Assembly (NCBI RefSeq): GCF_034424175.1
Contig: NZ_CP139986.1
Coordinates: forward strand, 3,100,001-3,164,000
Origin: Kluyvera intermedia
GTDB taxonomy: Bacteria > Pseudomonadota > Gammaproteobacteria > Enterobacterales > Enterobacteriaceae
Length of the DNA: 64,000 bases
Direction: 5' to 3'
A model generated the notes under the pieces. That model was not told the DNA's origin and did not search any database. It was given only the letters and a program-made list of their open reading frames with translations. This document shows, in pieces, positions 8,072 through 16,284 of this stretch (position 1 is its first letter; every line of letters begins with the position of its first letter). A program made the position numbers and the translations under genes.

Positions 8072-9028
8072 ATGTCCAGCCTTGTTGAACTTCCCCATTC
8101 CTTAGCGCCACAACCTGAATCTAGCTGGCAATTATTTCGCCTGCTATCGAGTGGTACATTGACACCGGGAACTGCCTGGAAAAATCCCGCCTACCGACGC
8201 AAATTCATGCTGCGCAGCATGAGTACCCCGCGCATGACCGGGAAGCTATTGGCCCGCCTGGCTTGCCAACCGCAACTGATGCAAATCCTCAACGTACAAC
8301 CCGGTTTGCCGTGCCGCCTGCACCGCCCGTGGCTCTCAATCCACATGCGTCATCAGCAAACAATTGATGCGCTGTGCTTCCACTACCACCATATGCTCAA
8401 CAAGCTGCCGGTGAACGTCGCCAGCGGCTATCTTTCAGCTCACGGCGCACAATTGGCGGTGATTGAAGGCAAAGAGGGTCAGCGCTATAGCATTCGCCTG
8501 CGCGCAGATGCAATGCAGGACAAAGAAGGGGAAGCCACGCTAACATTTCACGATGAAGACGGCACCGTATTGGCAGAACTGACCTTCACGCTGTGTCAGT
8601 ATCACGGCGTCAATACGTTCTTTATTGGCGGCCTACAGGGCGCCAAAGCGAATGTGCCGCATCAGTTGATTCAGTCAGCCACTAAAGCCTGTCATGGATT
8701 ATTCCCGAAACGCCTGGTTGTGGATGCCCTGCTGACGTTGGGGGTACAACTGTCGGTTGAACACGTGCGCGCCGTCAGTAATGAAACACACATCTATCGC
8801 AGCCTGCGCTACCGTCGCAAAAAACGCGATGTGCTGCATGCGGATTACAACAGTTTCTGGGAATCCTTAAGCGCGACGGTCGATGGTGAAGGCGATTACG
8901 TGCTGCCGTTAGCACTTGGGCGTAAAACCATGGAAGAGATTGCCAGTAAGAAGCGAGCGGAGTATCGCCGTCGCTACACGCTGCTGGATGCGCTCCAGCA
9001 GCAAATCAGCGAGAGCACTCAGCGTTAA
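8072..9028 (+). CDS. YbjX/VirK-family DUF535 protein, copy 2
   Basis: A 318-residue paralogue of the preceding gene. It shares the same blocks: RRKFMLRSM, RLHRPWLSIH, GLQGAKANVPHQLIQSATKA, CHGLFPKRLVVDALL, and EEIASKKRAEYRRRYTLLDA at the C-terminus. As with copy 1, the function is unknown and the protein looks cytoplasmic. Its stop codon overlaps that of convergent ybjD by 2 nt (TAA at 9026-9028 against TAA at 9025-9027). K-12 has one ybjX here, so this is a lineage-specific tandem pair, with the divergence of the two proteins suggesting an old duplication or an acquired second copy. Confidence 0.88.
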   Translation: MSSLVELPHSLAPQPESSWQLFRLLSSGTLTPGTAWKNPAYRRKFMLRSMSTPRMTGKLLARLACQPQLMQILNVQPGLPCRLHRPWLSIHMRHQQTIDALCFHYHHMLNKLPVNVASGYLSAHGAQLAVIEGKEGQRYSIRLRADAMQDKEGEATLTFHDEDGTVLAELTFTLCQYHGVNTFFIGGLQGAKANVPHQLIQSATKACHGLFPKRLVVDALLTLGVQLSVEHVRAVSNETHIYRSLRYRRKKRDVLHADYNSFWESLSATVDGEGDYVLPLALGRKTMEEIASKKRAEYRRRYTLLDALQQQISESTQR

Positions 9029-10683
9029 TCTGCCTTCCCGCGTGCCAACCAGACCACGCGTGAAAACATCTTCTTCAGCAGCGGCGGTACAGCATCAATG
9101 CCGCGCCGCCCCGCTTCCATCGCCACCTCAATCGCTAAATCTGGTTTTGAAGAGCGGTGAATCGCTTTGGTGATCACCCGGCGCATATTCATAGGAATAT
9201 TTTCTGGCAACTGGGCAACGCGATGGTAAACATTGGAAAACCCTTGCTTATACATAAAGTGTTCCATATCCAGCGCGGGTAACGTGGTCAGATGATAGCG
9301 CTCCTGCTCACGGTCGTTATTGAGCAGCCCACGCACGGTAGCCGCGTATTTTTTCCCCGCCTCATCGCCATCCACCAGCACGTGCCACTCAATGCCCATC
9401 CGCCGGGCAAACTTAATCAGCGGCTTTAAGCCAGATTGGGCAAACTCGATAACCTTGATACCTTCCGCATCAAAATGGTGCCCACACTGGCGCGCCAGTT
9501 CGTTAATCACCCAGGTTTCGGTTTCGCCTTCCACCAGCAGCCAGCAGCGGGCAAACAGCGAGGAAGCGCGATTAAAGCGGATGTGAAAGGAGATTCGTCG
9601 GCTATCCTCAGCGTTCATTCCCTCCGGCCCTAGCCGCCAGGCAGCAACGCGGGAGGATTCTCGCACCAGGCGGCAGACATTCTGCATCGGCGTTAATGAC
9701 AACAGCTCGCCGGAATTGGTGGTGGCAATGCGTTGCAGCGGCATCAGATTAAGCAGGCTCCACGCCACCGACAGCATAATCGGGTGGAGTCGCGTTTCCG
9801 GGTCTTCCACCAGCAGTAGCGGACGCGCGTCCTTATCCAGCCTGACCGCCCCTTTCGCCTGTAACAACGTGGCGAACATCCCCAGCAAGATCACCCGGTG
9901 GTTGCGCGCGCCGGGTTTATCGATCATGCGATTGATTAAATCCAGGTAGCGCCAGCTGCGCTGTTCATCGTGCGAACGACGACGCATCAAACGCTGAATA
10001 GCAGGCCCGGAGCCCTGCTCAGAGAAGTAGTGCTCCAGCAGTTGTCCCATTGCCGCCAGCCCCTGACGGATTTGCCCATCGCTGAGATTTTGCGGACTGG
10101 TCACCAGTTCGCGGGAGAGAAAATCGAGCTGGCGAGCGGTAATTTCCACGTCCGGCACGTTCGGTACCGTGCCGTTACGGATACGGCGCATAAAGCGAGC
10201 ATCGCGCAGACGCAGCACTGGCATTAAGCGAATCAACTCCCGCGCTCTGGCGTCAATATCGTCCAGCTCCAGCGCGTGGCCATTGCTATCGATAAAACTG
10301 CGCAGGGTCAGGACGCTACCGTCGGCGGCAAGCTCACCTTCCAGACGGTAAAAAATACGCTGATAGCCGTCATCACACAGCGTCCAGCAGTCAGAGAGAC
10401 CACGGTAACGCCGTCCGCGGCTTCGCCCCGGTTCATTTTCACGGAAAGTCAGAATGATATGCAGGTGGTGTTCGCGCCCTTCGACATCGCCCGGGGGGAA
10501 CCAAAAATCGTTATGAACAAAGTGGTACAGGCCCTCGTGCGGAGAGAGCAGCAGCGTTAACGCATCAAGCAGGCTTGATTTACCCCATGCGTTCTCGCCG
10601 ATTAAGACGTTATTCTCCTCCAGCATTAACGATAAACGATTAATGCCGCGAAACCCTGCAATCTCGGTGCGTTCAAGAAGCAT
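9025..10683 (-). CDS. ybjD: OLD-family ATPase/TOPRIM protein YbjD
   Basis: YbjD has the architecture of OLD (overcoming lysogenisation defect) nucleases: an N-terminal ABC-type ATPase and a C-terminal TOPRIM domain. Visible are IGENAWGKSSLLDALTLLLS (Walker A variant), LLVEDPETRLHP (Walker B/D-loop), LLVEGETETWVINELA (TOPRIM Glu) and HVLVDGDEAGKKY (TOPRIM DxD). The substrate is not established; OLD proteins are implicated in phage defence and DNA processing. I chose the ATG at 10683 behind GGAGG, giving 552 residues starting MLLERTEIAGFRGI as in K-12; a 16-residue upstream extension lacks a ribosome site. Confidence 0.93.
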   Translation of the reverse strand: MLLERTEIAGFRGINRLSLMLEENNVLIGENAWGKSSLLDALTLLLSPHEGLYHFVHNDFWFPPGDVEGREHHLHIILTFRENEPGRSRGRRYRGLSDCWTLCDDGYQRIFYRLEGELAADGSVLTLRSFIDSNGHALELDDIDARARELIRLMPVLRLRDARFMRRIRNGTVPNVPDVEITARQLDFLSRELVTSPQNLSDGQIRQGLAAMGQLLEHYFSEQGSGPAIQRLMRRRSHDEQRSWRYLDLINRMIDKPGARNHRVILLGMFATLLQAKGAVRLDKDARPLLLVEDPETRLHPIMLSVAWSLLNLMPLQRIATTNSGELLSLTPMQNVCRLVRESSRVAAWRLGPEGMNAEDSRRISFHIRFNRASSLFARCWLLVEGETETWVINELARQCGHHFDAEGIKVIEFAQSGLKPLIKFARRMGIEWHVLVDGDEAGKKYAATVRGLLNNDREQERYHLTTLPALDMEHFMYKQGFSNVYHRVAQLPENIPMNMRRVITKAIHRSSKPDLAIEVAMEAGRRGIDAVPPLLKKMFSRVVWLARGKAD

Positions 10684-11049
10684 AATCCCTCCGTAACACT
10701 GCCATCCGTCGTTATCGCAGTATAGCGGCATGCAAGGTGGTTGACACCCGCCCCGGCACGCACATTTTACTCGTCCGATGCTTTATTAACCATGGCGAGT
10801 AATAAAGTGCGTTCTCAATCACCTAACGCGAATATTCCGAAAATAATGCACTACACTCAAAATCAAAGAATGAATTGCTTAAGGAATAACACCACATTGT
10901 TTTGCATCAAAGTTCACGTCTTTATTTAACTGGTTAAAGGATGCCGTTAGTTTCTAAAATAGCGCGGACTATACCTTCCCCCCATTTTAGGTAGGTATAA
11001 ATTCTGTCGTCATCCTTTGTGACGATAATATTTTTGATTCGAGGTGGTT
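10684..11049. promoter_or_regulatory. Divergent ybjD/aqpZ intergenic region
   Basis: This 366-bp gap has no supported gene. Close to aqpZ it holds a 6-bp inverted repeat (TCGTCA 11007-11012 with TGACGA 11020-11025) followed at once by GATAAT (11024-11029), a possible -10. No convincing -35 is present at the right distance. The rest is AT-rich with nothing I can name. Confidence 0.35.
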
Positions 11050-11742
11050 ATGTTTAGAAAATTGGCTGCAGAGTGTTTCGGCACCTTCTGGCTGGTATTT
11101 GGTGGTTGCGGTAGCGCGGTTCTGGCTGCAGCATTCCCGGAATTAGGCATTGGTTTTGCCGGTGTCGCACTGGCATTCGGTTTAACCGTTCTGACGATGG
11201 CTTATGCCGTCGGTCATATCTCTGGCGGTCACTTTAACCCAGCGGTTACCCTGGGCCTGTGGGCTGGCGGTCGCTTCCCGGCGAAAGACGTGATTGGCTA
11301 TATTATCGCGCAGGTTGTCGGCGGTATTATTGCTGCGGCTATTTTGTACCTCGTTGCCAGCGGTAAAGCGGGCTTTGATGCAGCAGCAAGCGGCTTTGCT
11401 TCTAACGGTTACGGCGAACACTCACCGGGCGGCTTCTCTATGCTTTCCGCTATCGTGATTGAAATCGTACTGACCTGCGGCTTCCTGATTGTGATTCACG
11501 GTGCGACTGATAAAAATGCACCGGCAGGCTTTGCTCCGATCGCTATAGGCCTGGCGCTGACCCTGATTCACCTGATCAGCATTCCTGTGACTAACACCTC
11601 TGTGAACCCGGCGCGTAGTACTGCGGTCGCCATTTTCCAGGGCGGTTGGGCGTTGAACCAGCTGTGGCTGTTCTGGCTGATGCCAATTATTGGCGGTATC
11701 CTCGGTGGCCTGATTTATCGCAACCTGCTGGAAAAGAAATAA
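11050..11742 (+). CDS. aqpZ: Aquaporin Z
   Basis: AqpZ is the inner-membrane water channel. The 230-residue protein has six membrane helices and both NPA motifs (HFNPAVT near 63-65 and VNPARS near 186-189, the latter with the selectivity-filter Arg). The N-terminal MFRKLAAECFGTFWLVFGGC matches K-12 including Cys9 and Cys20. The start at 11050 lies behind GAGGTGG and gives the conserved MFRK terminus; two extra codons upstream (GTG GTT) are not needed. A REP element and terminator follow. Confidence 0.97.
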   Translation: MFRKLAAECFGTFWLVFGGCGSAVLAAAFPELGIGFAGVALAFGLTVLTMAYAVGHISGGHFNPAVTLGLWAGGRFPAKDVIGYIIAQVVGGIIAAAILYLVASGKAGFDAAASGFASNGYGEHSPGGFSMLSAIVIEIVLTCGFLIVIHGATDKNAPAGFAPIAIGLALTLIHLISIPVTNTSVNPARSTAVAIFQGGWALNQLWLFWLMPIIGGILGGLIYRNLLEKK

Positions 11743-11757
11743 GATCCTGGTAGGCCC

Positions 11758-11794
11758 CGCTGTGCCTGATGGCGTTACGCTTATCAGGCCTACA
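11758..11794. repeat. REP element after aqpZ
   Basis: GCCTGATGGCG, then ACGCTTATCAGGCCTAC, is an imperfect palindrome with the REP/BIME consensus of enteric bacteria. Immediately after it (11803-11843) is a second imperfect palindrome starting GTAGCCCGGGCAAGG, related to the GTAGCCCGG repeats seen at 20.7, 42.4 and 52.3 kb. Confidence 0.75.
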
Positions 11795-11864
11795 GGACCG
11801 TAGCCCGGGCAAGGCGTGTACGCCGCCCCCGGGGTAGCTCGGTGCATCATCAGCCTACCCTCGC

Positions 11865-11896
11865 AAAGGCCCGGATTCTCCGGGTCTTTCTTTTTT
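11865..11896 (+). terminator. Rho-independent terminator of aqpZ
   Basis: An 11-bp stem with one G-T pair (11865-11875 with 11879-11889), a 3-nt loop and a T-rich tail (TTTCTTTTTT). It separates aqpZ from lysO. Confidence 0.85.
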
Positions 11897-11970
11897 AACG
11901 GCTTTACTCAGTATGCGGTTTTAGGTAGTGTCTCTGCGCTATTTCAATACTGCAAGGAACTGTGTCAGCC

Positions 11971-12870
11971 ATGTTATCTGGATTGCTCATCATTCTGGTG
12001 CCGTTAATTATCGGCTACCTTATTCCCCTGACCCACCGAGGCGCACTCGGGCTCATTAATCGCCTGCTGAGCTGGATTGTGTACCTTATTCTCTTTTTCA
12101 TGGGGATCAGTCTGGCATTCCTGGATAATCTGGCCACAAACTTACTGGCCATTTTTCATTATTCCGCCATTAGTATTGTGGTTATTCTGGCCTGTAATAC
12201 GGCAGCGCTCTTGTGGCTGGAAAAAATCCGCCCGTGGGGTCACCCTAAACATCAGGAGAAATTACCCTCCCGTTTAGCCATGGCACTGGAATCATTAAAA
12301 CTGTGCTTCGTGGTCGTCGCTGGTTTCGTTCTCGGACTGAGCGGCCTTTCCTTTTTACAGCACGCCACCGCCGCCAGCGAATATACGCTGATCTTCCTGC
12401 TGTTCCTGGTGGGTATTCAGCTGCGTAATAGCGGCATGACGCTTCGCCAAATTATTCTCAACCGTCGCGGGATGCTAATTGCGTTGGTTGTCATTGCCAG
12501 TTCAATGGTCGCGGGCGTCATCAACGCCTTCCTGCTCGGCCTGCCGATTAAAACCGGACTGGCGATGGCCTCCGGCTTCGGCTGGTATTCACTCTCAGGC
12601 ATTCTGCTCACCGACGCCTACGGCCCGGTTATCGGCAGCGCCACCTTCTTTAATGACCTGGCGCGCGAACTGGTGGCGATTATGTTGATTCCTGGCCTGG
12701 TACGCCGCAGCCGCTCCACCGCGCTCGGCCTGTGCGGTGCCACCTCGATGGACTTCACCCTCCCCGTCCTGCAACGCTCCGGCGGCGTAGAGATGGTGCC
12801 TCCCGCCATCGTTCACGGCTTTGTCTTAAGCCTGCTGGTTCCTATCATGATGGCCTTCTTCACCGCGTGA
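11971..12870 (+). CDS. lysO: L-lysine exporter LysO
   Basis: LysO (formerly YbjE) exports L-lysine and the toxic analogue thialysine across the inner membrane. The 299-residue protein has about eight hydrophobic segments and the family signature MASGFGWYSLSGILLTDAYGP, followed by FFNDLARELVAIMLIPGL and STALGLCGATSMDFTLPVLQ. I chose the ATG at 11971 behind AAGGAA because it gives the K-12-like start MLSGLLIILVPLI; a three-residue extension is possible. K-12 lysO is ArgR-controlled; I did not find a strong ARG box here. It is co-oriented with hcp but separated by hcp's own control region. Confidence 0.95.
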   Translation: MLSGLLIILVPLIIGYLIPLTHRGALGLINRLLSWIVYLILFFMGISLAFLDNLATNLLAIFHYSAISIVVILACNTAALLWLEKIRPWGHPKHQEKLPSRLAMALESLKLCFVVVAGFVLGLSGLSFLQHATAASEYTLIFLLFLVGIQLRNSGMTLRQIILNRRGMLIALVVIASSMVAGVINAFLLGLPIKTGLAMASGFGWYSLSGILLTDAYGPVIGSATFFNDLARELVAIMLIPGLVRRSRSTALGLCGATSMDFTLPVLQRSGGVEMVPPAIVHGFVLSLLVPIMMAFFTA

Positions 12871-12905
12871 TACCTCTCTGGCGGTAGCCCCAGCTGCCGC
12901 CAAAA

Positions 12906-12919
12906 TTGCGCTAAATCAA
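12906..12919 (+). promoter_or_regulatory. FNR box candidate upstream of hcp
   Basis: TTGCG-CTAA-ATCAA matches FNR consensus TTGAT-N4-ATCAA with a perfect right half and 3/5 in the left half. It lies roughly 70-80 nt upstream of the AT-rich region likely to contain the hcp -10, which suits an upstream activator position. hcp is FNR-activated in E. coli. Confidence 0.6.
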
Positions 12920-12978
12920 CCTCTCTTTAAGTTGCACCAAAAAGACCTTTTCAAGGCTTAGATCCAGGCTTACCCTTA

Positions 12979-13001
12979 AACATGTATATTAAATATAACT
13001 T
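12979..13001 (+). promoter_or_regulatory. NsrR operator candidate at hcp
   Basis: A 23-bp AT-rich imperfect palindrome (arms AACATGTATAT and AAATATAACTT around one T) sits 17 nt before the hcp ATG and overlaps the probable -10. It resembles the 11-1-11 NsrR site described at E. coli hcp. NsrR repression relieved by nitric oxide is the expected control. Confidence 0.6.
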
Positions 13002-13018
13002 TAAAAAAAGGTGTGACC

Positions 13019-14671
13019 ATGTTTTGTGTGCAATGTGAACAAACCATCCGTACTCCGGCAGGAAACGGCTGCTCTTACTCACAGGGTATGTGCGGGAAGA
13101 CTGCTGAAACATCCGATCTGCAGGATCTGTTGATTGCCTCCCTGCAAGGTCTGTCCGCATGGGCGGTGAAAGCACGTGAATACGGCATCATCAGCCACGA
13201 CGTTGATAACTTCGCCCCGCGCGCGTTCTTCTCTACCCTGACCAACGTTAACTTCGACTCCCCACGTATCGTTGGCTACGCTCGCGAAGCGATTGCCATG
13301 CGTGACGCGCTGAAAGCGCAGTGCCTGGTCGTTGACGCGAAAGCTTGCGTTAACAACCCTATGGCTGACCTGCAATTGGTGAGCGACGACTTAGGTGCGC
13401 TGCAACAGCAGGCCGCTGAATTTACCCCGAACAAAGACAAAGCAACCATCGGCGAGAACATCCTCGGCCTGCGTCTGCTGTGCCTGTACGGCCTGAAAGG
13501 TGCGGCAGCTTACATGGAGCACGCCCACGTTCTGGATCAGTACGACAACGACATCTACGCTCAGTACCACAAAATCATGGCGTGGCTGGGTACCTGGCCT
13601 TCCGATATGAATGCTCTGCTGGAGTGTTCCATGGAAATCGGCCAGATGAACTTCAAAGTGATGAGCATTCTGGACGCCGGTGAAACCACCAAATACGGAC
13701 ACCCAACGCCAACTCAGGTCAACGTGAAAGCGACCGAAGGCAAATGTATTCTGATCTCCGGTCACGACCTGAAAGACTTGTACAACCTGCTGGTACAAAC
13801 CGAAGGCACCGGCGTTAACGTCTATACCCACGGTGAAATGCTGCCAGCACACGGCTACCCAGAGCTGCGTAAATTCAAACACCTGATCGGTAACTACGGC
13901 AGCGGCTGGCAGAACCAGCAGGTTGAATTCGCCCGCTTCCCAGGCCCAATCGTGATGACCTCCAACTGCATCATCGACCCAACCGTTGGCGCATACGATG
14001 ACCGTATCTGGACGCGTAGCATCGTCGGCTGGCCAGACGTGAGCCACCTGGAAGGTGACGACTTCGGTCCAGTTATCGCACAGGCACAGCAAATGGCGGG
14101 CTTCCCGTACAGCGAAATCCCACACCTGATCACCGTAGGTTTCGGTCGTCAGACCCTGCTGGGTGCCGCGGATTCTCTGATTGATCTGGTAAGCCGTGAA
14201 AAACTGCGTCACATCTTCCTGGTCGGTGGCTGCGACGGCGCACGCGGCGAACGTAACTACTTCACCGACTTCGCTACCAGCGTACCGGACGACTGCCTGA
14301 TCCTGACTCTGGCCTGCGGTAAATACCGTTTCAACAAACTGGAATTCGGCGATATCGAAGGCCTGCCGCGTCTGATTGATGCCGGTCAGTGTAACGATGC
14401 GTACTCTGCCATCATTCTGGCGGTCACCCTGGCTGAGAAACTGGGCTGTGGCGTGAACGACCTGCCGCTGTCTCTGGTGCTGTCCTGGTTCGAACAAAAA
14501 GCGATCGTGATTCTGCTGACCCTGCTGTCCCTGGGCGTGAAAAACATCGTGACTGGCCCAACCGCGCCTGGCTTCTTCACGCCGGATCTGCTGGCTGTTC
14601 TCAACGAGAAATTCGGTCTGCGTTCCGTGACCACCGTTGAAGAAGACATGAAGCAGCTGCTGAACGCGTAA
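13019..14671 (+). CDS. hcp: Hybrid-cluster protein, hydroxylamine reductase / NO reductase / trans-nitrosylase
   Basis: Hcp carries a hybrid 4Fe-2S-2O cluster; in E. coli it reduces low levels of nitric oxide to N2O and acts in protein S-nitrosylation under anaerobic conditions. The 550-residue product has the N-terminal cysteine set C3-X2-C6-X11-C18-X6-C25 of enteric (class II) Hcp, and hybrid-cluster ligands within MTSNCIIDP, GGCDGARGERNYF and LACGKYRFN. The start at 13019 follows AAAGGTGTGACC; two upstream codons are not needed. hcr, its reductase, follows after 10 nt. Control by FNR and NsrR is indicated by the two upstream sites. Confidence 0.97.
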   Translation: MFCVQCEQTIRTPAGNGCSYSQGMCGKTAETSDLQDLLIASLQGLSAWAVKAREYGIISHDVDNFAPRAFFSTLTNVNFDSPRIVGYAREAIAMRDALKAQCLVVDAKACVNNPMADLQLVSDDLGALQQQAAEFTPNKDKATIGENILGLRLLCLYGLKGAAAYMEHAHVLDQYDNDIYAQYHKIMAWLGTWPSDMNALLECSMEIGQMNFKVMSILDAGETTKYGHPTPTQVNVKATEGKCILISGHDLKDLYNLLVQTEGTGVNVYTHGEMLPAHGYPELRKFKHLIGNYGSGWQNQQVEFARFPGPIVMTSNCIIDPTVGAYDDRIWTRSIVGWPDVSHLEGDDFGPVIAQAQQMAGFPYSEIPHLITVGFGRQTLLGAADSLIDLVSREKLRHIFLVGGCDGARGERNYFTDFATSVPDDCLILTLACGKYRFNKLEFGDIEGLPRLIDAGQCNDAYSAIILAVTLAEKLGCGVNDLPLSLVLSWFEQKAIVILLTLLSLGVKNIVTGPTAPGFFTPDLLAVLNEKFGLRSVTTVEEDMKQLLNA

Positions 14672-14681
14672 GGAGTAAAAA

Positions 14682-15650
14682 ATGACAATGCCAACTCATC
14701 AGTGCCCATGGCGGATGCAGGTTCACCACATCCAACAGGAAACGCCGGACGTATGGACGATTTCGTTGCTATGCCACGACGCGTACCCATACCGTGCCGG
14801 GCAGTATGCACTGGTCAGCGTACGTAACTCAGCGGAGACGCTGCGCGCCTACACCATCTCTTCAACGCCGGGCGTTAGCGAATACATCACGCTGACCGTC
14901 CGCCGCATTGACGACGGTGCCGGTTCACAGTGGCTGACCCGCGACGTGAAGCGCGGCGATTACATCTGGCTGTCCGACGCGATGGGTGAATTCACCTGTG
15001 AAGATAAAGCGGAAGACAAGTTCCTGATGCTGGCCGCCGGCTGTGGCGTGACGCCTATCATGTCGATGCGTCGCTGGTTGGCGAAGTACCGTCCGCAGGC
15101 TGACGTACAGGTCATTTTCAACGTCCGTTCACCGGAAGATGTGATTTTTGCCGACGAATGGCGTCAGTACCCGGTCACGCTCGTTGCGGAAAACAAAGCC
15201 ACCCACGGTTTTGTTTCTGGTCGCCTGAGCACCGAACTACTGAAAAGCGTACCGGACCTGGCTTCTCGCACCGTCATGACCTGCGGCCCCGCGCCGTATA
15301 TGGATCTGGTGGAAAAAGAAGTGAAAGCGCTTGGCGCCACCCGCTTCTTTAACGAGAAGTTCTTCACGCCTGTTGCCGAAGCGGCGACCGATGGTTTGAA
15401 GTTCACCAAGCTGCAACCGGCGAAAGAGTTCTACGCACCTGTCGGCACCACGCTGCTGGACGCGCTGGAAAGCAACAAGGTTCCGGTAGTTGCCGCATGC
15501 CGTGCGGGCGTTTGCGGTTGCTGTAAAACGAAGGTGGTTTCCGGCGAGTATACGGTGAGCAGCACGATGACGCTGACCGACGCAGAAATTGCTGACGGCT
15601 TTGTGCTGGCGTGTTCGTGTCACCCGCAAGGGGATTTAGTGCTGGCGTAG
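14682..15650 (+). CDS. hcr: NADH oxidoreductase Hcr
   Basis: Hcr passes electrons from NADH to Hcp. The 322-residue protein has a ferredoxin-reductase FAD domain (RAYTISSTPG), an NAD-binding domain (LAAGCGVTPIMSMRRW, MTCGPAPYM) and a C-terminal plant-type [2Fe-2S] ferredoxin domain with CRAGVCGCC and a final LACSCHPQGDL. Length and sequence match K-12. It follows hcp by 10 nt with AGGAG in the gap and ends before a strong terminator at 15669. In K-12 poxB is the next gene; here about 8 kb of other DNA intervenes. Confidence 0.97.
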   Translation: MTMPTHQCPWRMQVHHIQQETPDVWTISLLCHDAYPYRAGQYALVSVRNSAETLRAYTISSTPGVSEYITLTVRRIDDGAGSQWLTRDVKRGDYIWLSDAMGEFTCEDKAEDKFLMLAAGCGVTPIMSMRRWLAKYRPQADVQVIFNVRSPEDVIFADEWRQYPVTLVAENKATHGFVSGRLSTELLKSVPDLASRTVMTCGPAPYMDLVEKEVKALGATRFFNEKFFTPVAEAATDGLKFTKLQPAKEFYAPVGTTLLDALESNKVPVVAACRAGVCGCCKTKVVSGEYTVSSTMTLTDAEIADGFVLACSCHPQGDLVLA

Positions 15651-15668
15651 TTCGGTATGTGATGTGAT

Positions 15669-15704
15669 AAGGGCCGCCTGGGTTCACTGGGCGGCCTTTT
15701 TTTT
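15669..15704 (+). terminator. Rho-independent terminator of hcp-hcr
   Basis: A stem with core GGCCGCC (15672-15678) paired to GGCGGCC (15690-15696), followed by eight T. It lies 18 nt after the hcr stop and next to the relE remnant. Confidence 0.9.
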
Positions 15705-15712
15705 GTTGTGAG

Positions 15713-15787
15713 TAGCTCACGAACCGTGGAACACATCTTTCGCTATTCCTTTAGCGCACGTTCGTCAAAATCCAGATGATAGGCCAT
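15713..15787 (-). pseudogene. relE: relE remnant, toxin gene with stop codon and lost 3' end
   Basis: Right after relB the minus strand reads ATG GCC TAT CAT CTG GAT TTT, giving MAYHLDFDERALKE. This matches the start of E. coli RelE (MAYFLDFDERALKEW) as I remember it. The codon expected for Trp15 is TAG (15743-15745). Beyond it the same frame still reads RKMCSTVREL, against RelE RKLGSTVREQL, and then similarity ends at the hcr terminator. The ATG overlaps the relB stop (TAATG), as in a translationally coupled relBE operon. The toxin therefore has an early stop and has lost roughly the last 70 residues, including the catalytic C-terminus. Confidence 0.85.
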
Positions 15788-16026
15788 TAAAGATCATCCA
15801 TGGTCACACGCACAGGTTTTGGGTTGCGGAGACGCTCTTTAACGATCTCAACCAATTCGGCATCTTCGTCACTTAACAGAGTCCGTTTGAAAGGCAGACG
15901 CTCGTTGTCAGCAATATACTCCAACATAAGGCGCAGGGCTTCAGAGGGGGTAATCCCAATTTTTTCCAACGCGGCATAAGAACGGGCTTTGAGATCGTCG
16001 TCGATGCGCAGATTGATGCTACCCAT
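15787..16026 (-). CDS. relB: RelB-type antitoxin without an intact toxin
   Basis: RelB is a ribbon-helix-helix antitoxin that neutralises the mRNA-cleaving RelE and represses its own operon. The 79-residue product starting MGSINLRIDDDLKARSYAAL is nearly identical to E. coli RelB over its whole length, including the DNA-binding N-terminus and the RelE-wrapping C-terminus ending PVRVTMDDL. The ATG at 16026 follows AAAGGTG; an in-frame start eight codons upstream would run through the operator and is unlikely. Its partner relE is a pseudogene. It may survive as an autorepressor or an anti-addiction factor against other RelE toxins; that is inference. Confidence 0.93.
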   Translation of the reverse strand: MGSINLRIDDDLKARSYAALEKIGITPSEALRLMLEYIADNERLPFKRTLLSDEDAELVEIVKERLRNPKPVRVTMDDL

Positions 16027-16038
16027 TTTGAACACCTT

Positions 16039-16062
16039 TTGTGTATACAAATGTCATTACAA
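16039..16062 (-). promoter_or_regulatory. RelB operator candidate
   Basis: TTGT-GTAT-ACAA (16039-16050) followed by ATGTCATTACAA (16051-16062) gives tandem TTGT/ACAA half-sites just upstream of the relB ribosome site. The arrangement resembles the E. coli relO region, which has repeated TTGTAAT-type hexamers bound by RelB. Confidence 0.55.
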
Positions 16063-16284
16063 TTATTGCTTTGGTGGGTGGGGATGGCAAGCAGCTGAGG
16101 AGCGAAGTGCTGTTAAGGCGGTTATCCGAAGGGGTAAGTATGAAGGTCGGCAATGTGCCAAAAGCGGACATTGCTTATTTATGACGGTAAAAATCGTAAT
16201 ACTAACTATTGGGGACTATAAGTTGTCAATCGACAGTATTCTGTTTATTTTGCAACCCATCAGTTAAATTTCAGGCGTTGTTAT

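Noticed and set aside
13391..14497. A 368-codon open frame antisense to hcp
   Set aside because: Composition is that of a shadow frame of a highly expressed gene (Gln/Val/Phe/His-rich), with no ribosome site and no known motif; hcp is certain.
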